41,607 nt of DNA from Lawsonibacter sp. GTDB taxonomy: Bacteria; Bacillota; Clostridia; Oscillospirales; Oscillospiraceae. The stretch is taken from the NCBI GenBank assembly GCA_022798855.1, contig JAAWNI010000002.1, positions 1-41,607 of the forward strand. Reading direction: 5' to 3'. Positions 1 through 8,238 of this stretch are shown one piece after another (positions within the stretch are counted from its first letter, which is position 1; each line of letters opens with the position of its first letter). The notes beneath the pieces are model-generated. The model did no database searches. It was given only the letters and a program-made list of their open reading frames with translations, and was not told the DNA's origin. Both the position numbers and the translations under genes were made by a program.

Positions 1-106
1 TTCGCAGGAATAATTGTTTTATTTCAAGAAATCACAACGAAGCATGGCGGAAAAAGACCCGCCAAACGGCGTTTTGAGAGATGTTAAACAGGCTCTAAGA
101 GCAGAG
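1..106. repeat. Partial copy of a dispersed intergenic repeat
   Basis: This stretch shares an 18-base identical core (aagcatggcggaaaaaga at 40-57) with 9713-9730, and weaker similarity on both sides (a CGC-GGAATA start, TTCAAG, and an ATGTT followed by a CAGGCTCTAAG-like end). The left part of the element lies outside the window. No gene is visible here. It precedes the penicillin-binding protein gene. That it is a member of a repeat family is inferred from only two or three copies in this window. Confidence 0.6.
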
Positions 107-108
107 AC

Positions 109-126
109 ATAGGGGCGGTCCGCCCC
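109..126. repeat. Short GGGGCGG hairpin, TGTAGGGGCG repeat family
   Basis: An ATAGGGGCGG start is followed at once by CCGCCCC, giving a small palindrome like the ends of the 77-bp repeats at 4935-5011 and 8086-8162. It lies about 50 bases upstream of the penicillin-binding protein start, in its presumed leader. Confidence 0.45.
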
Positions 127-177
127 GGCTGTCGGAGGGGGCGGAGCGATCCCCCTTGACCGACTGGAGGTATGATT

Positions 178-2925
178 GTGGCAGACAATAACAACTCTTT
201 ATATGAAAACAGCGAATATCCATCCCGCCGCCAGGCGCCTGGGCGGGAGCGGCGGCAGAAAAAGGACAAGCGGAAGCGGGGCGGCATTGGCAGAGTGGTG
301 GGCTTTTTCTTCAAGCTTCTGGGCACCCTGATCCTCATCGGGCTGTGTACCGGGGCGCTGCTGTGCTGCTTCGCCGCGGTCTACATCAACGAGGTGATTG
401 TCCCAATCGCCGACCTGAGCCCCGACGACTTCCCCATGGGGGAGAACAGCATTATGTACTACCAGGACAAGGCCACCGGGGAGTATAAGGAGATGACCAC
501 CCTCCTCAACGTGACCAGCTCCATACGGGTGGGCATGGATGAGATACCCCAGTACCTCATCGACGCCACCGTGGCCATTGAGGACAAGCGGTTCTGGGAG
601 CACCCCGGCGTAGACTGGAAGCGCACCGCCAAGGCCGTGCTTTCCATGTTCACCGGCCAGGATATCTCCGGCGGCTCCACCATCACCCAGCAGCTGCTGA
701 AAAACATGACCAACTATAACGAGGTCACGGTCAAGCGGAAGATCACCGAGATTGTCCGGGCGGTCCGCTTCACCCAGAACAACTCCAAGGAGTCCACCCT
801 CCTGCGCTACCTGAACATCATCCCCCTGGGCAGCGGCTGCGAGGGGGTGGGGGCGGCGTCCCTGGAGTACTTCGGCAAGCCGGTGTCGGAGCTGACCCTG
901 GCCGAGTGCGCCAGCCTGATCGGCATTACCAACAACCCCTCCAAATACGGCCCCTACTCCTTCGCCCGCTCCAAGGGCGTGGACACCGATGAGATATGGG
1001 ACGCCCGCCAGTGGAACAAGTACCGCCAGGAGGTGGTGCTCTACCAGATGTTGGACCAGGGCAAGATCACCCGCGCGGAGTACGACGAGGCGGTGGCCCA
1101 GGAGCTGCGCTTTGTCCGGGCCGAGGGAGAGGAGGCCGAGACTCAGATTTACACCTGGTACGAGGAGACGGTGATCTCCGACGTGCGCCGGGCCCTGATC
1201 AGCAAGTACGGCTGGTCGGACAAGATGGCCGACGAGGCCCTCCAGAGCGGCGGCCTGCGCATCTACACCTGCTACGACCCCACCGCCCAGGCCCTGGCGG
1301 AGCAGGTCTATTTCGACCGGAGCAACCTGGACTACACCTCCAAGGACGGCCAGCTGCTCCAGTCCGCCATCTGCGTCATCGACAACAGGACGGGGGACGT
1401 GGCCGCCATCGTGGGCCGGTTCGGCGAGAAGACCCTGAACCGGGGCGGCAACTACGCCAACGACGGCCACCGCCAGCCCGGCTCCTCCTTCAAGCCCCTG
1501 GCCGTCTACTCCCCAGCTTTGGAGATGGGCAAGATCAGCCCCTTCTCCGTAATAGACGACTACCCCTATCAGGTGCTCAACGGCCGGGTCTACCCACTGA
1601 ACGGCGGCTACGCCAGCTACCACGGCCGGGTCACCGTCCGCCAGGCCCTCAAGGAGTCGCTGAACACCGTGGCCGTGCGCATTATGATGGAGTATAACGG
1701 CGGCGTCACCCCGGAGGAGAGCTTCAACTTTGTCCAGGACCGTTACCACATCGACCTGGAGCCGGGCCGGATGGTGAACGGCGAGATGAAGACGGATATC
1801 ACCATCTCCCTGTCCATGGGCGGGCTCACCGACGGCGTCAACGTCCGGGAGATGGCCGAGGCCTACTCCACCTTCCCCAACAACGGTGTGTATAAGGGCT
1901 CCCGCACCTATACCAAGGTTACCCAGATGATCGACGGCAGGGAGACGCTGCTGCTGGACAACACCCTGACCCCCCAGCAGGTCATCAAGGAGACGACGGC
2001 CTACTATATGAACGACATGCTCCAGGGCGTGTTTACCGCCGGCGGCACCGCCGTGGGCCGGGGCGGGGCGCTGAAAAGCTACCACGTGGCCGGCAAGACG
2101 GGCACCACCAACAACGACCACGACCGCTGGTTCGTGGGCTACACCCCCTACTACACCGCCGCCGTGTGGACAGGCTATGAACAGGGCACCCCCATCACCG
2201 GCGCGCCTTTCAATGTGTCCCTGGACCTGTGGGAAAAGGTGATGGTCCCCCTCCACGAGGGGCTGGACCCCGCGAACTACCCCCAGCCGGCGGAGATGCG
2301 CTCCATCACCTACTGCAAGGACAGCGGCCTGATCGCCACCGAGTACTGCGCCATGGACCCCCGGGGCGACAGGCGGGCTTCTGACACCATTTTCCCGGAG
2401 GACTACCCCACGGATAAGCGGTGCACCTTCCACACTGAAGCCAGCATGGTCACCATCTGCGTGGACAGCCCGGTGACCAAGGAGGACGGGGCCCAGACCG
2501 GCCTGTACCATCTGGCTGGGGAGTTCTGCCCCGAGGAGAGCAAGCGGGACATCTGCCTGCCTGACTACGAGCGGGAGCGGGTCGGCAATGCCACGGCTGG
2601 GGACGAGGCCTGGCGCTACGCGTCGGCCGCGAGCCACGGCGGCTGCACCGTCCACCTGGAAGCCCCCCCGCCGGAGGAGCCGGATGTTACCGATCCAAAC
2701 AACCCCGTTGACCCCTCAAACCCCAGCAACCCCGGTGGGGCCACCAACCCCTCCGACCCATCCTATAACCCCTACGACCCCTATTACAACCCCGGCGGGA
2801 CCAAGCCCGGAGAGAGCGGCACCCCCGGCGGCGGAAACCAGGGCGGGACGGCCAGCCCGGAGCCCAATAAGCCGCCGGACACCCCCATCAATCCCCTGCC
2901 GCCCTCCGACGGCATGGTGGGCTGA
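178..2925 (+). CDS. Class A penicillin-binding protein (PBP1A-type transglycosylase/transpeptidase)
   Basis: Bifunctional peptidoglycan synthase that polymerises lipid II and cross-links stem peptides on the outer face of the membrane. A basic cytoplasmic N-terminus is followed by one membrane helix (about residues 38-70). The GT51 domain shows the catalytic EDKRFWEHPG motif near residue 135 and GGSTITQQ. The transpeptidase domain has SSFK (Ser about 436), SLN (about 494) and KTGT (about 640). The last ~85 residues are a low-complexity Pro/Asn/Gly tail with NPxDP-like repeats, as in many clostridial PBPs. A GTG at 178 lies 7 bases after GGAGG (166-170); an in-frame ATG at 172 would be only 1 base from it, so I prefer the GTG. 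Length (about 915 residues) is normal for the family. Confidence 0.93.
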   Translation: MADNNNSLYENSEYPSRRQAPGRERRQKKDKRKRGGIGRVVGFFFKLLGTLILIGLCTGALLCCFAAVYINEVIVPIADLSPDDFPMGENSIMYYQDKATGEYKEMTTLLNVTSSIRVGMDEIPQYLIDATVAIEDKRFWEHPGVDWKRTAKAVLSMFTGQDISGGSTITQQLLKNMTNYNEVTVKRKITEIVRAVRFTQNNSKESTLLRYLNIIPLGSGCEGVGAASLEYFGKPVSELTLAECASLIGITNNPSKYGPYSFARSKGVDTDEIWDARQWNKYRQEVVLYQMLDQGKITRAEYDEAVAQELRFVRAEGEEAETQIYTWYEETVISDVRRALISKYGWSDKMADEALQSGGLRIYTCYDPTAQALAEQVYFDRSNLDYTSKDGQLLQSAICVIDNRTGDVAAIVGRFGEKTLNRGGNYANDGHRQPGSSFKPLAVYSPALEMGKISPFSVIDDYPYQVLNGRVYPLNGGYASYHGRVTVRQALKESLNTVAVRIMMEYNGGVTPEESFNFVQDRYHIDLEPGRMVNGEMKTDITISLSMGGLTDGVNVREMAEAYSTFPNNGVYKGSRTYTKVTQMIDGRETLLLDNTLTPQQVIKETTAYYMNDMLQGVFTAGGTAVGRGGALKSYHVAGKTGTTNNDHDRWFVGYTPYYTAAVWTGYEQGTPITGAPFNVSLDLWEKVMVPLHEGLDPANYPQPAEMRSITYCKDSGLIATEYCAMDPRGDRRASDTIFPEDYPTDKRCTFHTEASMVTICVDSPVTKEDGAQTGLYHLAGEFCPEESKRDICLPDYERERVGNATAGDEAWRYASAASHGGCTVHLEAPPPEEPDVTDPNNPVDPSNPSNPGGATNPSDPSYNPYDPYYNPGGTKPGESGTPGGGNQGGTASPEPNKPPDTPINPLPPSDGMVG

Positions 2926-2971
2926 GAACGGCCCGGCCAGCCGGTGTTTGAGGTTGTGATGAGTCTCTGAA

Positions 2972-3004
2972 CAGCGCCGCGGATCATAGAGGTCCGCGGC
3001 GCTG
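2972..3004 (+). terminator. Hairpin after the PBP gene
   Basis: A 12-bp perfect stem (CAGCGCCGCGGA with TCCGCGGCGCTG, 9-base loop) lies 46 bases after the stop codon. No real T-tract follows, so it could be a Rho-independent terminator of low quality or an mRNA 3'-end stabiliser. Confidence 0.55.
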
Positions 3005-3085
3005 CTTGACGGGTGGGTGTGAAATGTGACGAATTCCCGCCCATTAGGAGGGAAAAGTTCCACAGACTCCACAGCGCTTTTCCGG

Positions 3086-3114
3086 TTGCGGCGGGCGGAC
3101 TTGTATGCTACAAT
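3086..3114 (+). promoter_or_regulatory. Probable sigma-A promoter for the ACT-hom genes
   Basis: TTGCGG (3086-3091), a 17-base spacer and TACAAT (3109-3114) preceded by TGC, an extended -10. It lies 67 bases upstream of the ACT protein start and after the preceding hairpin. Confidence 0.55.
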
Positions 3115-3180
3115 GGACCACGGCGCAAAAACAAATGACCACCCAGCGCGGACAGCGCTCCCGCGCGGACTGGAGGAACT

Positions 3181-3621
3181 ATGAGCGGTCCGGCAAAATA
3201 TTTTATTGTAGAGGCCAAAGCCATGCCGGAGATTTTCCGGAAGGTGGCCGAGGCCAAGCGCCTGCTGGAGACAGGGGAGGAGAAGACCGTCAACGGGGCG
3301 GCCCAGGCGGTGAACATCAGCCGCAGCGCCTTTTATAAGTACAAGGACGCGGTCCGGCCCTTCCACGACATGCTCCACGGGCGGATCGTCACCTTCCAGG
3401 TGATGCTGAAGGATGAGCCGGGGGCGCTGTCCGGGGCCCTCAACGTGCTGGCGGGCACCGGCATGAACATCCTGACCATCAATCAGAGCATTCCGGTGAA
3501 CGGCTGCGCCGTGGTTACCATCACGTCGGAGACTTCCGCCCTTCAAAATTCCCTGGAGGAGGTGCTGGCCAGCCTGTCCAACGGTCCGGGCGTCATCAAA
3601 TGCGAGATCCTGGCGGGGTAG
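3181..3621 (+). CDS. UPF0735-family ACT domain protein (PheB-like)
   Basis: A 146-residue protein with an N-terminal helix-turn-helix-like segment (about 35-58, with SRSAFYKYKDAV) and a C-terminal ACT domain (about 70-145) carrying the ligand-loop motif DEPGAL. ACT domains bind amino acids and act as allosteric switches. Members of this family (B. subtilis PheB/YszB type) often sit beside homoserine dehydrogenase or phenylalanine genes, but their precise role is not established. Here it is 75 bases upstream of hom, whose own C-terminal ACT region is degenerate, so it may supply regulation in trans; that is inference. The start has GGAGG six bases upstream. Confidence 0.88.
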   Translation: MSGPAKYFIVEAKAMPEIFRKVAEAKRLLETGEEKTVNGAAQAVNISRSAFYKYKDAVRPFHDMLHGRIVTFQVMLKDEPGALSGALNVLAGTGMNILTINQSIPVNGCAVVTITSETSALQNSLEEVLASLSNGPGVIKCEILAG

Positions 3622-3626
3622 AATGG

Positions 3627-3649
3627 CTCCCTCAGAGAGGGAGGCTTTT
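3627..3649 (+). terminator. Short hairpin plus T-run between the ACT gene and hom
   Basis: CTCCCTC and GAGGGAG form a 7-bp stem with a 3-base loop, followed by GCTTTT. It lies just after the ACT gene stop. It may partly terminate or attenuate transcription into hom; the stem is short, so confidence is limited. Confidence 0.4.
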
Positions 3650-3696
3650 AAAGCATTTTAAAGCAGCAATATATTTTAGGATAAGGAGAAAAAAGA

Positions 3697-4908
3697 ATGG
3701 TAAATGTAGCGATTTTAGGGTTTGGCACGGTGGGCTCCGGCGTGGCCGAGGTGCTCACCACCAACGGCGGGCTTATCGACCGGCGGGTGGACGATCTGGT
3801 GCGGCTGAAATATATTGTAGACGTGCGGGACTTCCCGGACAGCCCGTATGCGGACCTGTTTGTGAAGGACTTCGCCGTTCTGGAGAACGACCCCGAGCTG
3901 GACATCGTGGTGGAGACGATTGGCGGAGCCACCATCGCCCTGGACTTCACCACCCGGGCGCTGAAAGCGGGCAAGAGTGTGGTCACCTCCAACAAGGAGC
4001 TGGTGGCCACCCACGGCTTTGAGCTCCTCCAACTGGCCCAGGCCAACGGGTGCAGCTATCTCTTCGAGGCCAGCGTGGGCGGCGGCATCCCCATCCTGCG
4101 GCCCCTGACCTCCTGCCTGGCCGCCAACGAGCTGGAGCAGGTCACCGGCATCCTCAACGGCACCACCAACTATATCCTCACCCGGATGATCCGGGCGGGG
4201 CTCACCTTCGATCAGGCCCTGGCGGAGGCCCAGGCCAACGGCTACGCCGAGAAGGACCCCACCGCCGACGTGGACGGCCACGACGCCTGCCGGAAGATCT
4301 GCATTCTGGCCGCCCTGGCCTTCGGCCGGCACATCTACCCCGATCAGGTGGCCACCCAGGGCATCCGGGGGGTCACTCTGGAGGACGTGGCCTACGCCGA
4401 CTCCGTGGGCTGCAAGATCAAGCTGCTGGGCCGGGCCCTCCGCCGCCCCGAGGGCAAGGTGTGCGCCTTTGTGGCCCCCCATCTGGTGCCTGGGGAGAAC
4501 CCCCTGGCCGGAGTGGAGGACGTGTTCAATGCTATCGCCGTCACCGGCAACGCCATCGGCGACGTGATGTTCTACGGCCGGGGCGCCGGCAAGCTGCCCA
4601 CCGCTTCCGCCGTGGTGGCCGACGTCATCGACATCGCCAAGGACCTGAAAAAGGACCGGCACAACGGCTGGGAGGAGGGGGCCCCCGATTTGGTGGTTTC
4701 CGCCGACTGCCTGGTTTCCCCCTGGTACGTCCGGGCCCAGATTTCCGCCGACCAGGCCAGGAAACGCTGCGGCGACATCCAGCTGCTGGCCCGTGGGGGC
4801 GCCCCCGCCGGCGAGGCGGCCTTCCTGGCCGCCCCCATGGCTGAGCCGGAGATTCGGGAGAAGCTGGCCGGCCTGGAGACAGGCTCCCTGTTCCGGGTGC
4901 TGGCCTGA
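3697..4908 (+). CDS. hom: Homoserine dehydrogenase
   Basis: Reduces aspartate semialdehyde to homoserine with NAD(P)H, the branch point to threonine and methionine. The N-terminal Rossmann motif GFGTVGSG (about residues 8-15) is followed by SNKELVA, the catalytic-domain GGGIPILRPL and GTTNYIL, and ADVDGHDACRK with the conserved Asp/Lys. At 403 residues it is shorter than the ~430-residue Bacillus enzyme. The last ~60 residues sit where an ACT domain would be but lack the usual DxPG loop, so feedback control by its own ACT domain may be weakened or lost. AAGGAG lies 8 bases before the ATG. The free-standing ACT gene is just upstream and aspartate kinase follows. Confidence 0.95.
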   Translation: MVNVAILGFGTVGSGVAEVLTTNGGLIDRRVDDLVRLKYIVDVRDFPDSPYADLFVKDFAVLENDPELDIVVETIGGATIALDFTTRALKAGKSVVTSNKELVATHGFELLQLAQANGCSYLFEASVGGGIPILRPLTSCLAANELEQVTGILNGTTNYILTRMIRAGLTFDQALAEAQANGYAEKDPTADVDGHDACRKICILAALAFGRHIYPDQVATQGIRGVTLEDVAYADSVGCKIKLLGRALRRPEGKVCAFVAPHLVPGENPLAGVEDVFNAIAVTGNAIGDVMFYGRGAGKLPTASAVVADVIDIAKDLKKDRHNGWEEGAPDLVVSADCLVSPWYVRAQISADQARKRCGDIQLLARGGAPAGEAAFLAAPMAEPEIREKLAGLETGSLFRVLA

Positions 4909-4934
4909 GACAGACTGTCCGCATAGGATGGGGG

Positions 4935-5011
4935 TGTAGGGGCGGATATTATCCGCCCGGACAATCCCACCTGTATTTTGTAAAAGCGGGCGGGTGATAC
5001 CCGCCCCTACA
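4935..5011. repeat. 77-bp two-hairpin repeat (TGTAGGGGCG family)
   Basis: The element starts TGTAGGGGCGG and ends with the inverse CCGCCCCTACA. Each end is itself a palindrome (GGGCGGATATTATCCGCCC on the left, GGGCGGGTGATACCCGCCC on the right), with about 25 bases of unrelated spacer between. Exactly the same length and plan recur at 8086-8162. It separates hom from lysC and has no coding capacity. Confidence 0.75.
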
Positions 5012-5062
5012 GTATATCGCTCCACTTAAATTTTACTCAAACCTTTAGGGGGAATACCATAC

Positions 5063-6286
5063 ATGGCACTGATTGTACAAAAATTCGGCGGTAGCTCGGT
5101 GGCCGACGCCGATAAAATCCGCAATGTGGCCAGGATCGTCACGGAGACATACCGCAGGGGCCACAGCGTGGTGGTGGTGCTGTCCGCCCAGGGGGACACC
5201 ACCGACGACCTGATCGAAAAGGCCCGGGAAATCCACCCTGGGGCCTCCAAGCGGGAGATGGATATGCTGCTGGCCACCGGCGAGCAGATCTCCATTTCCC
5301 TGTGCGCCATGGCCATCGAGCGCATGGGCTACCAGGTCATCTCCCTCACCGGCTGGCAGGCGGGTATGCTCACCGACTCCGCCTACTCCTCCGCCCGGAT
5401 CAAGCGCATCCGGGCCGAGCGCATCCAGAAGGAGCTGGACAAGAAGAAGATTGTCATCGTGGCCGGCTTCCAGGGGATCAACAAGTATGACGATATCACC
5501 ACCCTGGGCCGCGGGGGCTCGGACACCTCCGCCGTGGCTCTGGCCACCGCCCTCCACGCTGACCTGTGCCAGATTTACACCGACGTGGACGGCGTTTACA
5601 CCGCCGACCCCCGCAATGTGGCAGGGGCCAGAAAGATTGACGAGATTACCTACGACGAGATGCTGGAGCTGGCGAGCCTGGGGGCCCAGGTGCTCCACAA
5701 CCGCTCGGTGGAGATGGCCAAGCGGTATAATGTCAATCTGGAGGTGCTGTCCAGCTTCAGCGGGAAGCCCGGTACGAAAGTGAAGGAGGTCGTGAAGACT
5801 ATGGAAAAAACACATGTCAGCGGGGTGGCCAAGGATAAAGATGTGGCCCGCATCGCTCTGGTCGGACTGGCGGACCAGCCCGGCATTGCCTTTAAAATCT
5901 TCTCCCTTCTGGCTAAGAAGGGCATCAATGTAGATATCATCCTCCAGTCCATCGGCCGCGACAGCAGCAAGGATATCAGCTTTACCGTGGCCCAGGGCGA
6001 CGCCATGGCCGCCCGGGAGGTGATGGAGGAGCACAAGGAATCCATCGGCTGCAAGTCCATCGAGGTCAGCACCCAGGTGGCCAAGGTGTCCATCGTGGGC
6101 GCGGGCATGGCCCACAACGCCGGCGTGGCCTGCAAGATGTTCGAGGCCCTGTTCTCCGCCGGAATCAACATCAATATGATCTCCACCAGCGAGATTAAGG
6201 TGTCCGTCCTGGTGGACGAGCGGGACGCCGACCGGGCCGTCCAGGCCATCCACGACCGCTTTTTCAGCGAGTTCGGAAACGCGTAA
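5063..6286 (+). CDS. lysC: Aspartate kinase
   Basis: Phosphorylates aspartate, the first step toward lysine, threonine and methionine. The N-terminal kinase domain has KFGGSSVAD (residues 8-16), the GRGGSDTSAVALA loop near residue 150 and the TDVDGVYTADPR motif. Two ACT domains follow from about residue 270, including a LADQPGIAFKIF segment; these normally carry feedback inhibition by lysine or threonine. The 407-residue length is typical of the monofunctional class. AGGGGGA precedes the ATG by about 10 bases. The 77-bp repeat lies between it and hom, so the two may or may not be cotranscribed. Confidence 0.95.
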   Translation: MALIVQKFGGSSVADADKIRNVARIVTETYRRGHSVVVVLSAQGDTTDDLIEKAREIHPGASKREMDMLLATGEQISISLCAMAIERMGYQVISLTGWQAGMLTDSAYSSARIKRIRAERIQKELDKKKIVIVAGFQGINKYDDITTLGRGGSDTSAVALATALHADLCQIYTDVDGVYTADPRNVAGARKIDEITYDEMLELASLGAQVLHNRSVEMAKRYNVNLEVLSSFSGKPGTKVKEVVKTMEKTHVSGVAKDKDVARIALVGLADQPGIAFKIFSLLAKKGINVDIILQSIGRDSSKDISFTVAQGDAMAAREVMEEHKESIGCKSIEVSTQVAKVSIVGAGMAHNAGVACKMFEALFSAGININMISTSEIKVSVLVDERDADRAVQAIHDRFFSEFGNA

Positions 6287-6298
6287 ACAACAAGAATG

Positions 6299-6329
6299 CA
6301 GGGGCGGTTGGTATTACCAACCGCCCTTT
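6299..6329 (+). terminator. Hairpin after lysC, related to the GGGGCGG repeats
   Basis: GGGCGGTTGG (6302-6311), a 5-base loop and CCAACCGCCC (6317-6326) followed by TTT. It starts GCAGGGGCGG, like one end of the 77-bp repeat. It probably ends lysC transcription and lies in the convergent gap with the minus-strand methyltransferase. Confidence 0.6.
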
Positions 6330-6354
6330 GCCATTGGGGTATATTTCCATTTTT

Positions 6355-6972
6355 CTAATCAAATTTCAGCCCCGGCCTGCCCTGCTTCACCGCCTCCACC
6401 AGCAGGAGGGAGGGGGGATGGCCTGGCCCGTGGGCGGCCAGCTTGAGCCGTTTGGGCTCCAGGCGGCAGGAGCGCAGGGCGCACAGCACATCCACCAGCC
6501 GCTCAGGACGGTGGCACAAGGCGAAGCGGCCCCCGTTTTTCACCAGCCGGGACGCGGCGGCGCACAGCTCCGCCAGGGAGCAGAACTCCTCGCTCCGGGC
6601 GGGGCCGCCGCTCTTCCCGCTGCCCACAGGGAAGTAGGGCGGGTTGGATACCACCAGGTCGAAGCCCCCGGCAGGGAGGGGGGCGGTACGCAGGTCGCCG
6701 GCGACGACCTCCCCGGCCAGGCCGTTGGACTCCAGGTTGTTTCGGGCGGTCTGGGCGGAGAGGGGGTCGACCTCCACGCCGGTGAGGGCCAGCCGGTCCG
6801 CCCGCCGGGCCAGCAGCAGGAGCAGGGCGCCGCTGCCCGCCCCCAGGTCGCACACCCGCCAGCCTGGCCGGACGCTGGCAAAGGCCCCCAGGGCCAGGGC
6901 GTCGCCCCCCAGAGGAAAGACGCCGTCCCCCCAGGACAGGGTGTAAGGCCCCAATTGTTCTTTTCCCGCCAT
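6355..6972 (-). CDS. TrmN6/YfiC-like SAM-dependent methyltransferase
   Basis: Class I methyltransferase of the tRNA1(Val) adenine-37 N6-methyltransferase (YfiC/TrmN6) type. Visible features are a GDGVFPLGGDALALGAF segment near the N-terminus, the SAM-binding motif DLGAGSGALLLLLA (about residues 42-55), an acidic VEVDP motif, and SNPPYF, the N6-adenine methylase catalytic motif (about residue 110). At 205 residues it is shorter than the ~240 usual for the family, ending soon after PGLKF, so the last strand and tail may be missing. GGTGAT five bases before the ATG serves as the ribosome binding site. The target nucleotide is inferred from the family. Confidence 0.82.
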   Translation of the reverse strand: MAGKEQLGPYTLSWGDGVFPLGGDALALGAFASVRPGWRVCDLGAGSGALLLLLARRADRLALTGVEVDPLSAQTARNNLESNGLAGEVVAGDLRTAPLPAGGFDLVVSNPPYFPVGSGKSGGPARSEEFCSLAELCAAASRLVKNGGRFALCHRPERLVDVLCALRSCRLEPKRLKLAAHGPGHPPSLLLVEAVKQGRPGLKFD

Positions 6973-7214
6973 AATCTATCACCATCCCGCGATTTGTAAG
7001 CCGTTCCAAGGGTAAGAACCTGTGTTCACAATCTCAAACGACCGTCTGAAACGGTCCTTTTGCCGCCCTGCGGTGTTAAAAAATCTTGAAATCCACAAAG
7101 CCAAGGACGACAACGCGGCCATGTGCGCTTTGCACCCCCGAGCTTTTGCCAGGAATTCTGATGATTGCTATAAAACAAGGAAACAAAAAAAGGATACCAT
7201 ATTTCGCGGAAATA

Positions 7215-7223
7215 TGATATAAT
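7215..7223 (+). promoter_or_regulatory. Extended -10 promoter for rsmI
   Basis: TGATATAAT is a perfect extended -10 (TGn-TATAAT), 35 bases before the rsmI start; no good -35 is seen, which is usual for this class. The rest of the 6973-7258 gap is A/T-richer than its surroundings and holds only a short unconvincing open frame. Confidence 0.55.
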
Positions 7224-7258
7224 CAAAGCGCAGTAAAATGGAGGAGGGGTGAGCCGCT

Positions 7259-8089
7259 TTGACCGGGACACTGTATTTAGTCCCCACACCCATTGGAAAT
7301 CTGGGGGATATCTCCCAGCGGATGGTGGAGATTCTGGAGCTGGTGGACTTTATCGCCGCCGAGGACACCCGGGTGACGGTAAAGCTGCTCAACCACCTGG
7401 GGATCAAAAAACCGATGGCCCCCTACCACCGGCACAGCACCGAGGCCAGCGGCCGGGCCATCCTCAACCGGCTCCAGGACGGGGAGAGCTGCGCCCTGGT
7501 CACCGACGCGGGCACCCCCGCCATCTCCGACCCCGGGGAGGAGCTGGTGGCCCAGTGCGCCGCCCTGGGCATCCCGGTGTGCGCCATCCCCGGGCCCTGC
7601 GCCCTGGTGACGGCCCTGGCCGCCTCCGGCCAGCCCACAGGGCGGTTCACCTTCGAGGGCTTTCTGGCTATGAACAAGAAGAACCGCCGGGCCCATCTGG
7701 AGGGCCTTCGGGGGGAGGAGCGGACTATGATCTTCTACGAGGCCCCCCACAAGCTGGCCGCCACCCTCCAGGACCTGTCGGAGGTTTTCGGCCCCGACCG
7801 GCCCCTCACCATCTGCCGGGAGCTGACCAAGCTCCACGAGGAGGTCCGCCGCACCACCCTGGGCCAGGCTGCCGCCTGGTATCAGGAGAACGACCCGAAA
7901 GGGGAGTTTGTGCTGGTGGTCCGGGGGGCGGAGCATGTCCAGGAGCAAAAGTCCACCCTGGAGGACGGCCTGATTCTGGTGGGCCGGCTGCGGGAGGAGG
8001 GGCTGTCCCTCCGGGACGCGGTCCGTCAGGCCGCCAAGGAGCTGGGGCTGTCCCGAAATGAGCTGTATGACGCAGCGGTGAAATTATAG
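7259..8089 (+). CDS. rsmI: 16S rRNA (cytidine1402-2'-O)-methyltransferase RsmI
   Basis: Methylates the 2'-O of C1402 in the decoding centre of 16S rRNA using SAM. The 276-residue protein carries the tetrapyrrole-methylase-like fold signatures PTPIGNLGDIS (about 8-18), AEDTR, SDAGTPAISDPG-like (here TDAGTPAISDPGEEL, about 82-96) and FYEAPHKL. The start is TTG at 7259, with AGGAGGGG 9 bases upstream; the next methionines are too far inside the conserved domain. Its TAG stop codon lies inside the left end of a 77-bp repeat. murC follows after about 150 bases. Confidence 0.93.
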   Translation: MTGTLYLVPTPIGNLGDISQRMVEILELVDFIAAEDTRVTVKLLNHLGIKKPMAPYHRHSTEASGRAILNRLQDGESCALVTDAGTPAISDPGEELVAQCAALGIPVCAIPGPCALVTALAASGQPTGRFTFEGFLAMNKKNRRAHLEGLRGEERTMIFYEAPHKLAATLQDLSEVFGPDRPLTICRELTKLHEEVRRTTLGQAAAWYQENDPKGEFVLVVRGAEHVQEQKSTLEDGLILVGRLREEGLSLRDAVRQAAKELGLSRNELYDAAVKL

Positions 8090-8162
8090 GGGCGCACATT
8101 GTGCGCCCGTCATCAAAGTGGTGCTTGCGGTAAAGCGCGGGCGGACAATGTCCGCCCCTACA
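8086..8162. repeat. 77-bp two-hairpin repeat overlapping the rsmI stop
   Basis: Starts TATAGGGGCGC (the TAG at 8087-8089 is the rsmI stop) and ends CCGCCCCTACA. Left palindrome GGGCGCACATTGTGCGCCC, right palindrome GGGCGGACAATGTCCGCCC. Same length and layout as 4935-5011, but different palindrome cores, suggesting compensatory changes that keep the hairpins. Confidence 0.75.
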
Positions 8163-8238
8163 GAGCGTAAATATCCGCACCGAATCGCCCAAAAATGGAT
8201 AGAATAGAGAGAGAAACCATGTAAAAGAGGTGCTGTCC

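Noticed and set aside
199-2655. An 818-codon open frame antisense to the PBP gene
   Set aside because: It is a GC-bias shadow: low-complexity Gly/Val/His-rich translation, no motifs, and the plus-strand gene has full catalytic motifs. The same holds for the long antisense frames at 3715-5025, 8158-9624, 18031-20175, 26340-27233 and 30771-33104.
2690-2840. Short repeated AACCCC/GACCCC units resembling a tandem repeat or CRISPR-like array
   Set aside because: They encode the Pro/Asn/Gly tail of the PBP in frame; there are no spacers and no direct repeats of constant length.
7022-7222. A 66-codon open frame upstream of rsmI
   Set aside because: No ribosome binding site or recognisable motif, and it runs into the rsmI promoter. 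More likely intergenic sequence.
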